From the NCBI RefSeq assembly GCF_003576645.1, contig NC_044918.1:27446155-27510154 (forward strand): 64,000 nt of DNA, read 5' to 3'. The translations under genes and the position numbers were made by a program. The notes beneath the pieces are model-generated. The model was not told the origin of the DNA. It did not search any database and saw only the letters and a list, made by a program, of their open reading frames with translations. Origin of the DNA: Ipomoea triloba (lineage: Eukaryota; Streptophyta; Magnoliopsida; Solanales; Convolvulaceae). Positions 22,101-33,184 of the stretch are shown here, in pieces (within the stretch, counting starts at the first letter, position 1; each line of letters opens with the position of its first letter).

Positions 22101-23163
22101 CGATCATTATGAAATTTTATAGGCAGGTTCTACACTTATAGAACTACATGTCTAAAAAAAATAGGATCAAAATACCTTACCAATTTTTCCCAATAAATCT
22201 CGGAAGTTACTGCCAGAATCTATCCTGATTTCTTTCAATATTTCCACAAGTATAAGCCTATGTGGACATAAATATAACATATACATGCATATCCAAGCTA
22301 TGAACATGTATACAAAAATATTTCCAAAGCTCAAAAACACCATATTTCAACCAAATAATCAATTATCCAATTCAAGTGACTAAACCAACTTAAGGGATTC
22401 CTTACCTCAACCGGGTTTCTAATCCTCGTAGAAGACTTTTGGAGTTGATTCCTCCAATTTCACCTTAAAATCCTAGGATCAAAATCAACACCATAACAAA
22501 AATATAAAGAAACTAAGCTTAGATTCAAGTCTAGGAAGGAATACAAAGCTTTCTACCGAATAAAATTGAATCTTACCGAACAATTTGAGAGTTGTGAATT
22601 GGCTATGGTTTTAATGGAGGAAAATGGTGAAAATCATCTCTCTCTCTCTCTCCGGCAATGGGAAGAAGAAAAGGGAAACAAATGGCTTTATACTCACATC
22701 ACACATAATCTTATGTGATAAGATTAAGAAAAAAATAATAAAATAATAAAATATCTTCCAACTTATCAGTTGGGTCCAAACAGATAAAGTTTCGGTGAAA
22801 ATAATCCAGATAGAATAATTTCCGAAACTAAAAATTTATTCCAGACTAACCCTCAAAATTGGGCTAGGTTCGGTACACCGCGAAATTTAGCGATGTACGA
22901 TCAAAATAAATTTTCGCTGCTATGAGCTGATTTAATTAAATAGGAAATTCAAGAATAATAGTATGGTGTCTAATAATTCATTTCCTAGGACAAACGGGTC
23001 CGAACACCAGCTCCTAAAATTTTTACGGTTCGTGACCGGTACGTAGGTTCGCAGCTTAATAACAACTATACTCACTTATAAAAATTCTTTTGAAATATCT
23101 GAAGATCATAACTTAGGAATGTCAACGCCTTAGGATAATGTTAATAAAATACGGGGTATTACA
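19187..23163. mobile_element. Solo LTR, Tekay-like chromovirus family (3977 bp)
   Basis: It starts TGTAACACCCC and ends GGGGTATTACA, the TG...CA ends and near-palindromic termini typical of long Tekay/Del LTRs (family knowledge). It is flanked by a perfect 5-bp duplication ATTTA (19182-19186 and 23164-23168), so it is a solo LTR left by LTR-LTR recombination. No internal domain is present. It shares many segments with the 30154-33179 LTR, e.g. 'accgccacacctaga', 'gcgcgacggctaagtaagg' and 'taagggattccttacct'. It interrupts pol of the Tat-type element and is therefore younger than it. Confidence 0.85.
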
Positions 23164-23168
23164 ATTTA

Positions 23169-23830
23169 ACCCTGGTATGTCTTCAGGTTCCCACGCAAAG
23201 ATAGACTTGAACTCTCTCAGAACTCGCACCAATGACTCCTTAACCATCTCGGGTAGACCCTTTTCAATCCTCGCCCGTCTTTCAGGGTGGGCTGGATCAA
23301 TTTCTACCTCCTCTAATTCCATGGCCGGCTCAAGTTGTTCTGGTACCCTTTCAATTTTCTCTGCCTGTTCGGTAATCGTATGAACCCATAGGTCAGATTT
23401 GCCTATTTTCCAACGAGCCTGTAAATAACAGTCGAGTGCGGCCCTCTGATCGCTTCTAACAGTTCCGACCCCATTAGGTGTCCGAAATTTCATGCACAAA
23501 TGCTGTAGGGAGATCAGGGCTCCCAAGTCTTCTAAACTCGGCCTCTTTAGAATCACATTGTGTGAACACTCTAGATGGACGACCATGAACTCCATCTCCA
23601 GGGTTTTAGTATTCGGGTAAGTACCCAACTCAACCTGCAGTTTTATGGATCTTTCCGACTCTATGGAGTCGCCCGTGAACTCAGCCAACGAGGTTCTAAT
23701 AGGCTTAAGGGCCTCCCTGGCTAACCCCAATTTTTTAAAAGTCTCCAAGTAAACACATTAACATTGCTTCCTATGTCGACAAACACTCGTCTGACGACAG
23801 TGCTAGCTTTATCTATAGCTATAACAAGTG
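23169..23830 (-). pseudogene. Aspartic protease and linker of the Tat-type element
   Basis: The active-site loop reads V-D-I-G-S (about 23775-23800) instead of the usual D-T/S-G. This is followed, after a one-base frame change near 23748, by ETFKKLG, SIKLQVELGTYP and ECSHNVILKRPSLEDLGA. The C-terminal part ends with FAWEPEDIPGLN, the motif that normally leads into RT. It stops at the solo-LTR boundary. The Ile in the active site would itself inactivate the enzyme. Confidence 0.75.
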
Positions 23831-23945
23831 CGTCTCAATGAGGACCAGCCCCTAGGGGTTTGTCTTCACTTGTAAAAGTAATGGGTTCACGGTATACCTT
23901 TTTAGAGCTAGCCTCTTGACCATATACGCCTCCTACGTAAAGTTG

Positions 23946-24199
23946 TCAGGCCCATGCTTTTCGTGAACCGACCGAATCTCCACCTTCTAGTCCTCCAACA
24001 ATCATGTTGATGGCATTCTTATACTTCCAATTGACTTCCTCTTCCTCTACTACCGACTGTTTCCCCTTGCCGCGACTACCCTCCCCAGATTGGTCAGGGT
24101 TTCCGCGCTGCCACAACAGACGCATATGCCATTGATTCGTAGGGGCCGACACATTACACCGGATATCGTTCTCCCAAGGATTGGCGATAGGAGTAGAGC
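23946..24199 (-). pseudogene. C-terminal gag region of the Tat-type element
   Basis: The frame carries INMIVGGLEGGDSVGSRKAW, which resembles the gag-protease linker of Tat elements. Just upstream on the minus strand is a charged GSRGKGKQSVVEEEEVNW segment. It is cut off from the rest of gag by the insertion at 24205-25622. Confidence 0.6.
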
Positions 24200-24204
24200 T
24201 TTAG

Positions 24205-25622
24205 TGTTCCAAGCATAAGATATTAGTGTTCCTTATAGAAATCTAGCTAAACCGAAGGGTTGATTTGGATACAAACACAATATCGAACAACAAACTATAA
24301 TGAAAACAATTGATAATAAAGTGGAGGTAGATAGGAACTAAAAGTAGGTCAAGATATTGAAACCAAATTGGGGACTAAAAGATGATAGATGTCATATAAC
24401 AATAGGGAAGCCTTTCTCAAGGTCATCCCACACTCTTAGACTCAAGAATGTCTAAGAGGCATTTCATCAAACACTTGGTGTTCATAACATCACACACTCC
24501 CCTTTTCTCAAAGGTGAAGCATGGTTGATCAAATCCTTCAACTCAGATTAGGTTGTCACTCCCTAATCGGGACTCAAATAATCATGTCAATCAACAACAT
24601 CAAAGTCATGTCTCAACTTTCATTAACCAATTCAAAATCATCCATCAAATACCTAGCTTACATCTCTACCTCCCTCCAAGGAGAACTAATCACACATAAG
24701 CATAATGAAAAATAACACAAGATTCATAATCAACAAGGAATTCCATAACAAACACAAGATAAATATCAAAGCAATAAAACAAGAAAGTAAATTGCAAGAA
24801 ATGAAATAAAGAGAAGAAGAACTTATCTAGTGAAAATGGATATGAAATCCTTGAAATCCAAGTTTAAATGCTTCAATACAAGCTTCCAAAATGTTTAGGA
24901 ACCTAAATATAAGCCTAATCTAACCTAAAAATATCAAAGAAAATGAAAGAGAGAAGCTACGGTTCAAAAATGGGTCGGAACCAAGTTAAAATGGCTTAAA
25001 ACGGGGTTAAAAGCAAGCAAGGAAGGCTGACCATGGGTGTGGCCAAGCCCATGGCCAAAAATGCAGGGCATACTGCCCAGTGGCCACGGGTGTGGCCAGA
25101 CCCGTGGCCACAATTGTGACCTTCTGCGGGAAGGATTTCTGTGCACATTACCCGTCTTCTAGGCTAATTATCACCCCTAAATCGTTTGAATTAGCATTTT
25201 CTATCTTCATCAAAGTTGTAGCCCTTCAAGTTAGCTTTCCAATGATATATAAATAACTTGAATTGGACATTCGTATGCAGATATATGATCAAAAAACCGA
25301 GCAGTGGATGAATTGTGCGGGAATCTCAACTTCTTGCTCTATTGCTCCAATTTTGCCTTTGTTTGTCCAAATGACCAAGACCATTAAAAACACCATAATT
25401 TGGCTCTCTTAGAGGTGTTTCCCCCATTTTCATAGCTTCTCATTGGTTCCCATTAACTCTACATGCATCCGGAATGCTCCAAAAGTCATTCACTTCGTCT
25501 AAATCACCAATAATTGGGCATAAACACACAAATGAATCAAATGACACCATTTTGGGAAAAATTATAACAAATGACAAGGAAAATAAACTTAAATGCAAGG
25601 TGAAAACATGAACATTTTGGCA
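24205..25622. mobile_element. Candidate solo LTR inserted in gag (1.4 kb)
   Basis: Gag coding similarity stops at 25623 and resumes near 24199. The intervening block begins TGTTCC and ends TTGGCA, with flanks TTTAG and TTTAT (4 of 5 bases shared). It contains paired motifs such as 'gtggccaagcccatggcc' and 'gtggccagacccgtggcc' (25030-25110), which recall Athila LTRs. It is non-coding. The boundaries are my best estimate, since the near-duplicated flank is imperfect. Confidence 0.5.
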
Positions 25623-26870
25623 TTTATTAGTCGCCCAATCAGTATGCAAGTTGGTATAGAGCTTTCCCAACCTCAGAGATTCCATGAATAAAATCATCAA
25701 TGTGTTGTCATTTAGGTCGTCCACCGACTGGACTTCCTTTTGCCATTTGGTCAAGAACGACCTAAGGGGCTTACTTGGATCCTGCTTTAATCCCAACAAG
25801 TACAGAAAGTTCTTCTTGGGTCGCAGATTGGCCGCATAGTAAGCTAAGAAGAGTTCCGCCAATTCCTCAAAACTATTAACCGAGTGATTAGGCAGACCCA
25901 TACACCATCTTTGGGCTGCTTCTGTTAACATAGTGAGGAAAGCCTTGCACATCAAAGGCTCTTATGCTCTGTCTATCTACATTCTTGGAAGCTTATCAAA
26001 TGTTCTTTAGGATCCCCCGTCCCATCATAAGTCAAATGCTCAGTAACTTGAACTTTGCTGGAGTCTTGTACGCCATTATCTCTCGCGAAAAGGGGCAGGC
26101 TTTCAAAATAGCTCGGGTACTAGTCGCCTTCCCTTCCACCTTTTCCCGTAAATTCTTGACTTCCTTAGCCAAAAGAGCGAACTCCTCCGGAACCTAACCT
26201 CGCCCAGCCGATGACTCTGCACTGCTTTCGTGCATAGAAAATTCTTCCACTCGTCTTCGGAAAACATCATATCTCTACTTCTGCCTATTTCTAGGCTCAC
26301 CCGGAGCATTTTCCCTATGGGCCTTGCGCGTATCTTGGCCTCCTACTATGGGTTCCACTCGGTTGCCTAGCCTATCTAAGACCGATCGATGAGTTGCTTA
26401 TGGTCCTGACCCTGATCGGGCCTGGGGTCGACAAGAAGTCACCGACCTTCCAGGCTCTTCCAGCCTAATCGATCGAGATGGCTGAACATGGGGCATTTGG
26501 GGCACTTGATGCGCGACCTAAGCAACTACCTCGACTGGAGCGTTACGTGCTCCTAACTCACGTTTATACAGGTCTAACATTTGGTTCATCACATTTGCAA
26601 TGATGGGAGCTACTGGTGCGGGCAGCGGAGGTGCATCAGCAACCTGCTCCTTCTCAGCTAAGGAAACGTTTTCTCGCACATTCTCGGCTTGGTTACGAGA
26701 ATTCAGACGACCAAGTTGTTCTCATAAATCACGAGAGTTGGGTCGAGTATTATGCTCTCGCAGGTCTCGCATTTAGGAAACCGTTTGATAATGTCCAACG
26801 GTCACGTTAACTTGCACCTGTGGCTGCATTTTTGGACTCCTCGTTGTTACCATTTTAGCTTCCTTTTTCT
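25623..26870 (-). pseudogene. Gag of the Tat-type element, broken
   Basis: The best-preserved part (25623-25955) shows a retrotransposon gag core: AAQRWCMGLP, SFEELAELFLAYYA, LLGLKQDPSKPLRSFL and ESLRLGKLYTNLHT. Towards the primer-binding site (25964-26870) only short charged fragments remain, separated by stops. It is the N-terminal product of the element and would form the virus-like particle shell. Confidence 0.75.
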
Positions 26871-26908
26871 TCCTTCAACTACTTAGAACGACACAACTTT
26901 TAGTATCG

Positions 26909-26928
26909 ATCTCCATAGACGGTGCCAA
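26909..26928 (-). other. Primer-binding site of the Tat-type element
   Basis: Immediately inside the right LTR, the minus strand reads TTGGCACCGTCTATGGAGAT, matching the 3' end of a plant tRNA as in other Tat elements. Its position fixes the LTR boundary at 26929 and confirms minus-strand orientation. Confidence 0.7.
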
Positions 26929-27303
26929 TGTTGGTTTTATCAACCACGAGATGGTTGAACGGCGTGCTAACACTACCAAAAAATAATGAAGTCTCTAGCA
27001 CTATCGAAGCAGCGTTTAGCCCTTTTATTATTTTGAATTGCTTACCTTTCTCAAGGTTAAATGCCTCTATTTATACAAGGTGAAGGGGTCTCTCCCCGTA
27101 TGGTAACCCTAAACTACCATAAATAATCAACTGTTGCAAAAATCTCTCGCCTAGGCCGCCTAGGCGCTAGGTGCCACTAGATCGAGGCGAATTGCTCCCT
27201 AGGCATCTGTCTAGGTAGCGCCTAACTCGGCCGAATTTTGCCGAGTTAACTTGCCCAACTCAGCAGAGTTAGCCGAGTTAACTTGAGCGAGTCGGCCTTG
27301 TTA

Positions 27304-27380
<77 letters not shown>

Positions 27381-27643
27381 NNNNNNNNNNNNNNNNNNNN
27401 NNNNNNNNNNNNNNNNNNNNNNNNNNNNNNNNNNNNNNNNNNNNNNNNNNNNNNNNNNNNNNNNNNNNNNNNNNNNNNNNNNNNNNNNNNNNNNNNNNNN
27501 NNNNNNNNNNNNNNNNNNNNNNNNNNNNNNNNNNNNNNNNNNNNNNNNNNNNNNNNNNNNNNNNNNNNNNNNNNNNNNNNNNNNNNNNNNNNNNNNNNNN
27601 NNNNNNNNNNNNNNNNNNNNNNNNNNNNNNNNNNNNNNNNNNN

Positions 27644-27721
<78 letters not shown>

Positions 27722-28492
27722 GGCATACACCCAAACACATGCATTATTTTTTTTTGTTTTTATAGGTCATCGCCTAGGTACCTCCTAGACTACTTAGGCG
27801 TTAAGCGCTAGTCTACCACCTGACTAGCGCCTAGCGCCTACTCCAACGATGATAAATATACTTGATTCCTTGCCTTATTATGTTTGATTCAACTTCCTAA
27901 TTCATTTTGATATACTTTCCTCATAATGTCCACGAAATCTGCTCCTAGTCCTCCCCATCTTTGAAAGCTTCCAAATTTGCCTCGCCCGAGCTCTTCTATG
28001 CGCTGACTGTCTGGCTTATTGGACATTTCCACTCATCTTGCTGGGGACCGACTTCCAACTTTCTCCCTTTTTCACCTACTCGAAGTCGTCTTTCCTATTC
28101 TCGTAGTCCATTTCTCAATATCCTTGTCTACCGTGGCTCTTGCTCGATATTCGACAAGTCTAACTTCTCCCGAATGACTTTGTTGGGCTCGTATTCTTCT
28201 TCTTCTTTATCACTCGCCTTCCCCTCAGAGTCTTCTCTCTGAAGTTTCTCCTCTTCATGTAATCTCTTCCACTCATTCACCTATGAGGGTCCTCCGATCA
28301 GTCAACCTGCTCCGCATCCACACCGATTCGGTCTTCCTTCTCGAGTTTCTCCTCTTCATGTAATCTCTTCCACTCCTTCACTCATTAGTGCCGATCGACC
28401 TCCACTTAGCCGACATGCCTCGCATTTGAGTCGACTCATACTTACGGGCGTTCTACATTGGTCGATCGTTCCTTCCTTCTGAGTGTTTAACT
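26929..28492 (-). mobile_element. Right (5') LTR of the Tat-type element, interrupted and truncated
   Basis: It starts TGTTGGTTTTATCAACCACG next to the primer-binding site and matches the left LTR to 28492, where a microsatellite begins and the terminal part is missing. The TIR element at 27126-27851 is inserted in it; the left LTR shows the uninterrupted site. A minus-strand TATA box lies at 27067-27075. Confidence 0.8.
27126..27851. mobile_element. Non-autonomous TIR element with (TA)n core (copy B), containing an N gap
   Basis: Its ends match copy A at 706-1565: left 'ttgcaaaaatct...gcctaggcgctagg', right 'gcctagcgcctac...gatg'. The core is a long (TA)n tract holding 263 undetermined bases (27381-27643). 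ATAAATA flanks it (27119-27125 and 27852-27858). The uninterrupted sequence exists in the other LTR (11537-11560 and 11603-11620), confirming a true insertion. ORFs reading Tyr-Ile repeats are microsatellite artefacts. Confidence 0.75.
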
Positions 28493-28495
28493 TCT

Positions 28496-28706
28496 TATAT
28501 ATATATATATGTATATATATATAGATATGTATGTATATATATATATACATATATATGTGTATATACATACATATACATATATATCTATGTATACATACAT
28601 ATGTATATATGTGTACATGTATATATGTGTACATACATGTATATATGTGTACATGTATACACATATATATGTGTACATGTATACACATATATATGTGTAC
28701 ATGTAT

Positions 28707-28756
<50 letters not shown>
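28496..28756. repeat. Compound (TA)n/(GTATA)n/(TGTA)n microsatellite
   Basis: Tracts of TA, ATGTATAT and TGTACATGTATAC repeat for about 260 bp, including the array 'gtgtacatgtatacacatat'. Several long open frames of Tyr, Ile, Cys, Val and His cross it on both strands; they reflect the repeat, not a gene. Confidence 0.95.
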
Positions 28757-28757
<1 letters not shown>

Positions 28758-29700
28758 GATTTGCAATTGATGCAATTTATGATACCAATTAAAGGGGGGG
28801 GGGGTATTCAACTTAAAGTGTTATTAAACCAATTACCCATACACATTGTTTGTAAATCTCACAAATTTCATTACAAATTTAGTTATATGTTATTGAAAAT
28901 AATGCACAACATATAACAAATACTACCCAGAATTGTGCACTTGAAGGCAAAGAAACATGTACTCAAAGGCATAAAAATGTGCACTTGAAGGAAAAAAATC
29001 TACATTGGACAAAAAAAAAGGGGTCCATTTGAATGCTAAGTATTTTTTTTTACACAATAGTAAGACACACATACACTTGTAGGCATTAAATTGAGCACTT
29101 GAAGGCATAAAGAAGATCACTAGAAGGCAAAGGAGAAGAAAAGGACACTAAAAGAGAAAATTTGAAGGAAATTAATTGCGCAATCTTAGTAAGGAAAACA
29201 TGCACTTGAAGGCTACAAAACGTGTACTTGAAGGCTAAAACATGCACTGGAAGGAAAAAAAAGGTTCAATGAAATGCTAAGTATTTTTTTTTTTTAACAC
29301 AATAGTAAGACACACATGCACTTGTAGGCACGAAATTGAGTACTTGAAAGCATAAAGAGGATCATTAGAAGGCAAGAGAAAAAAAAAAGATACTAAAAGG
29401 GAAAATTAGAATAAAATTAATTGTGCATTGTAGAAAGGAAAACATGCACTTGAAGGCTACAAAACGTGTAATTAAAGGCCAAATGTTTGCACTCAAAGGC
29501 ACAAAGGTGCGCACTCAAAGAAGAAATTAAGTACTGAAACAAAATTGATGCACTCGAAGAAAATACGAAGGAACAAATTGCACTCGGATAAGAAAAATAT
29601 GCATTCAAATACAAAAGACAATCAAACCTACTTACTCAAAATTACAAATATATTCGACCAAGCGATTTTTAATTAATATTGAATATATGCTGTTGATTTG
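28757..29700. repeat. Interspersed 12-mer repeat GCACTTGAAGGC with a ~245-bp tandem duplication
   Basis: From about 28938 to 29520 the motif GCACTTGAAGGC or a close variant recurs about 16 times (for example 28938, 28980, 29093, 29200, 29440). Within this, about 29021-29262 and 29263-29505 form a tandem duplication, recognised by 'atgctaagtatttttttt' and 'acacaatagtaagacacaca'. It is non-coding on both strands. Origin unknown. Confidence 0.75.
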
Positions 29701-29760
29701 GAATACATCTACGGTTAGTATTTGTGCAAAATTTTACATGTAGAAGCTTTTTTATTTGAT

Positions 29761-29762
<2 letters not shown>

Positions 29763-29830
<68 letters not shown>
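29763..29830. repeat. (TA)n microsatellite
   Basis: A perfect TA run of about 34 units immediately left of the Stowaway-like MITE. A further TA run lies at 30096-30134 on its other side. Confidence 0.95.
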
Positions 29831-29834
<4 letters not shown>

Positions 29835-30092
29835 CTCCCTCTGTCTCATTTTACCTGTCCTATTTACTATTCATTGGTCAAACCAACTCTTTCTTCATTG
29901 CTTATTTTCTTTAATAATTTTTAATTATTTTTAAATTTGATTTTTTTGTGTTTAATAGTACTTTTAATGTATTTTCTAAATATATAAATTTTATATACTA
30001 ATACTAAACTTAATATTATGAAAATTTGAATTAAAAATAACTTCAGTCAAGCCTCGTTAACCGAATCAGACAAACAAAATGGGACGGAGGTA

Positions 30093-30093
<1 letters not shown>
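29835..30093. mobile_element. Stowaway-like (Tc1/mariner) MITE
   Basis: Inverted ends CTCCCTCTGTCTCATTTTA (left) and AAAATGGGACGGAGGTAG (right) match the Stowaway consensus. The element is 259 bp, AT-rich and non-coding. It lies within TA-repeat DNA, as expected for TA-targeting elements. Confidence 0.85.
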
Positions 30094-30137
<44 letters not shown>

Positions 30138-30153
30138 AACTCAAATGCAGCCA

Positions 30154-33100
30154 TGTAACACCCCGTACCGGCTTGGCTTGCCGTACATCCGGAGGAGTTA
30201 CCGCCACACCTAGAACGAGTTCTATCTTCTTTTGATAGACCTCACTCTAGGTGCACAAGCTAAATGGAAACTTTTACTTAACAACAACAACCACCCATCA
30301 TAATATAATATATATATAACTACATTTATATATACATAAGTTTGCCCATCGGGCCAAAATATAAGTTAAAGGTCATCCACGACCCGACTAGTTGAGTTAG
30401 CCACCACTAAGGCTACAAAAGGCATTTACACAAAAGAATCTTCCCCAAAGCATCTCCCAAGACGTAATACCTAGTCTATCCTGCGGTACACCGGACCTGT
30501 GAACTCGCCCCAGACTAAATGCCACTCCCCTTCAAACCATGTGAAATGGTCTAGGAAGCGAGATGTGGTATTAACCATGGACCATTCGTCCCAATACTCT
30601 GGTGAACCGGGGATCCATGGGTAGGGGTAATACACGATAAACTCTAATGGGTCACTTCCGGTCAACACCTCAAGGGGATAAAAACCATAGGAGGCCTGAA
30701 CATCTGGGCCATCTTGGACAAAAGGATAACTATCTGCAATTGGAGAGCTGGCTAGAGCGAGCGGAGCATAACCCGACGCATATGGGTCGGTACCTATCAT
30801 CAGCTGTACATAGTCGTCGTAATCCATGCTATGACACTCATACTCCGGCGAACTTGGAGAGTTCGCCGCACTACAAGAACTTACGCTAGATTGCATCTGT
30901 AGGTAACACAATGAAGTGTAGTTAGCGCGACGGCTAAGTAAGGGGGTCCGTGGGTCACCCAAAATTAAATAAAGGTTTTACAAAGCAGGTATTTAAAACC
31001 TTTATTACCCTTACTCTACATTGATACTTTACCTGCAAACGAGTCATCAAGTATAGTTTGCACAAGTAATAAATAAGAATTGAAAAACAGTCTAAGTTCT
31101 TTTGATAAGTGATTACTTACCAAGAAATGTTTTATTCGACGCATCAATAATCATCTACGCATATAAGCAAGTAGTGGAAAATTATGAACTTCACGTTTAA
31201 TCACAATCATGTACTTGAAAAATCTTCCTCACAGAGAAATTCCACCAACTTTTATCTCAAAGAGGATTCACCGACACCCTTTTTCGCTTAAACAATCATC
31301 GCATCCCTCTTTAGCGTAGTTACAGAGTAACTACATTTTCATACACAATTTTCCACTTAGTTTCTTTGTAGAAAGCGTGAGGCCTTTGGAGTATTCTCTT
31401 AACTCCCTCTCTAACCACTTGGATCATCGAACTCGGGTTCAGTGGTCATCCCCCGGTCTAACACTGATCCCCTGGACGTAAGGTTCGTTAGAATGATTCC
31501 TAGCTGGCCCTACTAGGTCCATAAAAACGACACCTACCCGGACTTCCTAGAGTAACTATACTTTAAGTGTGCACACCCCCACAGGAATTCCTCATCCTAA
31601 CGAGTTATATAGTACTCGGCGAATAGACTTCGCCCTTCAGTATGAATGATCATACTATATAGCAACCTTGGGCAAGGGCACTTTAAGCCACCCGAAGGCT
31701 AATCAAGGTCCTCCTAAACTTTACTACAAACTAAGGGTTTGAAAATATTTTTCCTTCTTCCTCATCTTCCTTGAGTCAAAACCACTTTTTGGACATATTC
31801 AACAAAATCAAGTCCCAACTTGAAATCAATCAACACTCTTAACCTAGTCCAAAAGTTTTGTTTCTCAAAACATTTTGATAGTACACTAATTACCATACAC
31901 TGTGGTAATAAAGTGTAACTATCCCACAATTTCCATCATCACATTACATATGTACATAACACTACATATATGTATATATGCATACAACTTAACACCTCAC
32001 ACATTTATGCATACTTACATAAGGTACACATACTATATATATACATAGTATAAATTTCCCATAATACTCATACATATATGTGTACACGGTTAACATACAT
32101 ACCGTATATTTATACATAATACAACATCTTATGTTACTTATACATACATACATAATATGCATATATCATATATTACTATACTTACACGTACATACATACA
32201 CTATATAATATACATAGTATTTCTAATTTAGATATTTAGGCACATTAATAACCACATCTCACCAACACGACATTTTGTACATATATATTATGTAGAAGAC
32301 AATTACGTATATATTATACATACCAACATGTACACAATAATTTCACCTAAAACTCATCATATTTCAAATAAACTATCAATTATCTAATTTTAAGTGACCT
32401 TAACCTACTTAAGGGATTCCTTACCTTTCGGGAGTGTACTAACACCGTAGGAGGAATCTTGAATCTTTTCCCCAAATTTTTCACTCAAAACCCTAAGAGA
32501 AATTTAACATTATAGCAACAATTATTAAGAAACTATACTTAGATTCAAGATCTTCGAAGGAAATTAAAGCTTTCTACCGAATAAAATTAAAGTTTTACCA
32601 AATAGCTTGAGACTTGTGAAGAAGATTTTAGCTATGGAAGGTAGAGCTCTAAGGAAGAAGATGATAATTTCTCTCTCTTTTTTCTTCTTTGTTGGTTCGG
32701 CCAAATGAGGAAGAAATGGGAAAACAATGCTTTATAATTCTACTCCTCACTTGGGTGACTATTCTTACCTAAACATGTGGTAAAAATTCTGACAAGTGTC
32801 ACTTGCTTGTGGTTAAGTCTTGAAAAATATCTTAGCTAGACTGACCGGGATTAAAACAGATGAATTCTCGGTAGAAAATAATCTAGATAGAATAATTTTC
32901 GAAACCAAAATTTATCCCAGACTAAATCTCAAAATTGGGCAAGGTTTGGTATATCGCGAAATATAGGTTCAGAACATTATAAGATAATTACATTTGGGTT
33001 TTAGGAAAGAAAAGAATGTGGGTTAAAAATTTGACCCAAAATAATGATACAAGGTTTATAGGTTTCTCTCAGATAGACTTTTGGATTAAAAATTTGGACA

Positions 33101-33179
33101 AATAAATTTATCCAATAAATAAGGCTCTTTTTTTTTTTTAATTAGGAACTTTTAGTAGAAAATATTTCGGGGTATTACA
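30154..33179. mobile_element. Solo LTR, Tekay-like chromovirus family (3026 bp)
   Basis: Begins TGTAACACCCCG, ends CGGGGTATTACA, and is flanked by a perfect 5-bp duplication AGCCA (30149-30153 and 33180-33184). It is homologous in patches to the 19187-23163 solo LTR. It includes an additional block around 30450-30960 that the other lacks. A fragment of the same family also occurs at 34424-34533. Confidence 0.85.
30471..30962 (-). CDS. 163-codon open frame inside a solo LTR, function unknown
   Basis: An uninterrupted frame on the minus strand of the 30154-33179 LTR. The predicted product is rich in Tyr, Pro, Ser and acidic residues (DPYASGYAPLALASSP, YYPYPWIPGSPEYWDEW) and matches no family I recognise. 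It has no signal peptide or membrane segment. It lies in the block absent from the other solo LTR of this family. It may be fortuitous or may be a transduced or LTR-encoded ORF. Expression is not shown. Confidence 0.25.
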   Translation of the reverse strand: MGDPRTPLLSRRANYTSLCYLQMQSSVSSCSAANSPSSPEYECHSMDYDDYVQLMIGTDPYASGYAPLALASSPIADSYPFVQDGPDVQASYGFYPLEVLTGSDPLEFIVYYPYPWIPGSPEYWDEWSMVNTTSRFLDHFTWFEGEWHLVWGEFTGPVYRRID

Positions 33180-33184
33180 AGCCA

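Larger units (their letters stand above)
11352..28492 (-). mobile_element. Decayed Tat-type Ty3/gypsy retrotransposon with nested insertions
   Basis: Read on the minus strand, the order is right LTR (26929-28492), primer-binding site, gag, protease, RT/RNase H, integrase, two opposite-strand ORFs and left LTR. RT-RNase H-integrase order is diagnostic of Ty3/gypsy. The protein motifs and the presence of extra antisense ORFs between integrase and the 3' LTR point to the Tat lineage, where such ORFs are known. All coding domains carry stops and frameshifts. At least three younger insertions interrupt it: 19187-23163, 24205-25622 and 27126-27851. The right LTR ends abruptly in a microsatellite. 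Confidence 0.85.

Noticed and set aside
27278..27744. Long open frames of alternating Tyr-Ile across the (TA)n tract and N gap
   Set aside because: Pure translation of a TA microsatellite plus undetermined bases, open on both strands. Not genes.
28356..28916. Overlapping Tyr/Ile/Cys/His-rich frames
   Set aside because: They arise from TA and GTATA microsatellites and are open on both strands.
28757..29700. CRISPR-like array (GCACTTGAAGGC repeats)
   Set aside because: The motif is too short, spacers are irregular and related, and the DNA is plant nuclear. It is a tandem/interspersed repeat.
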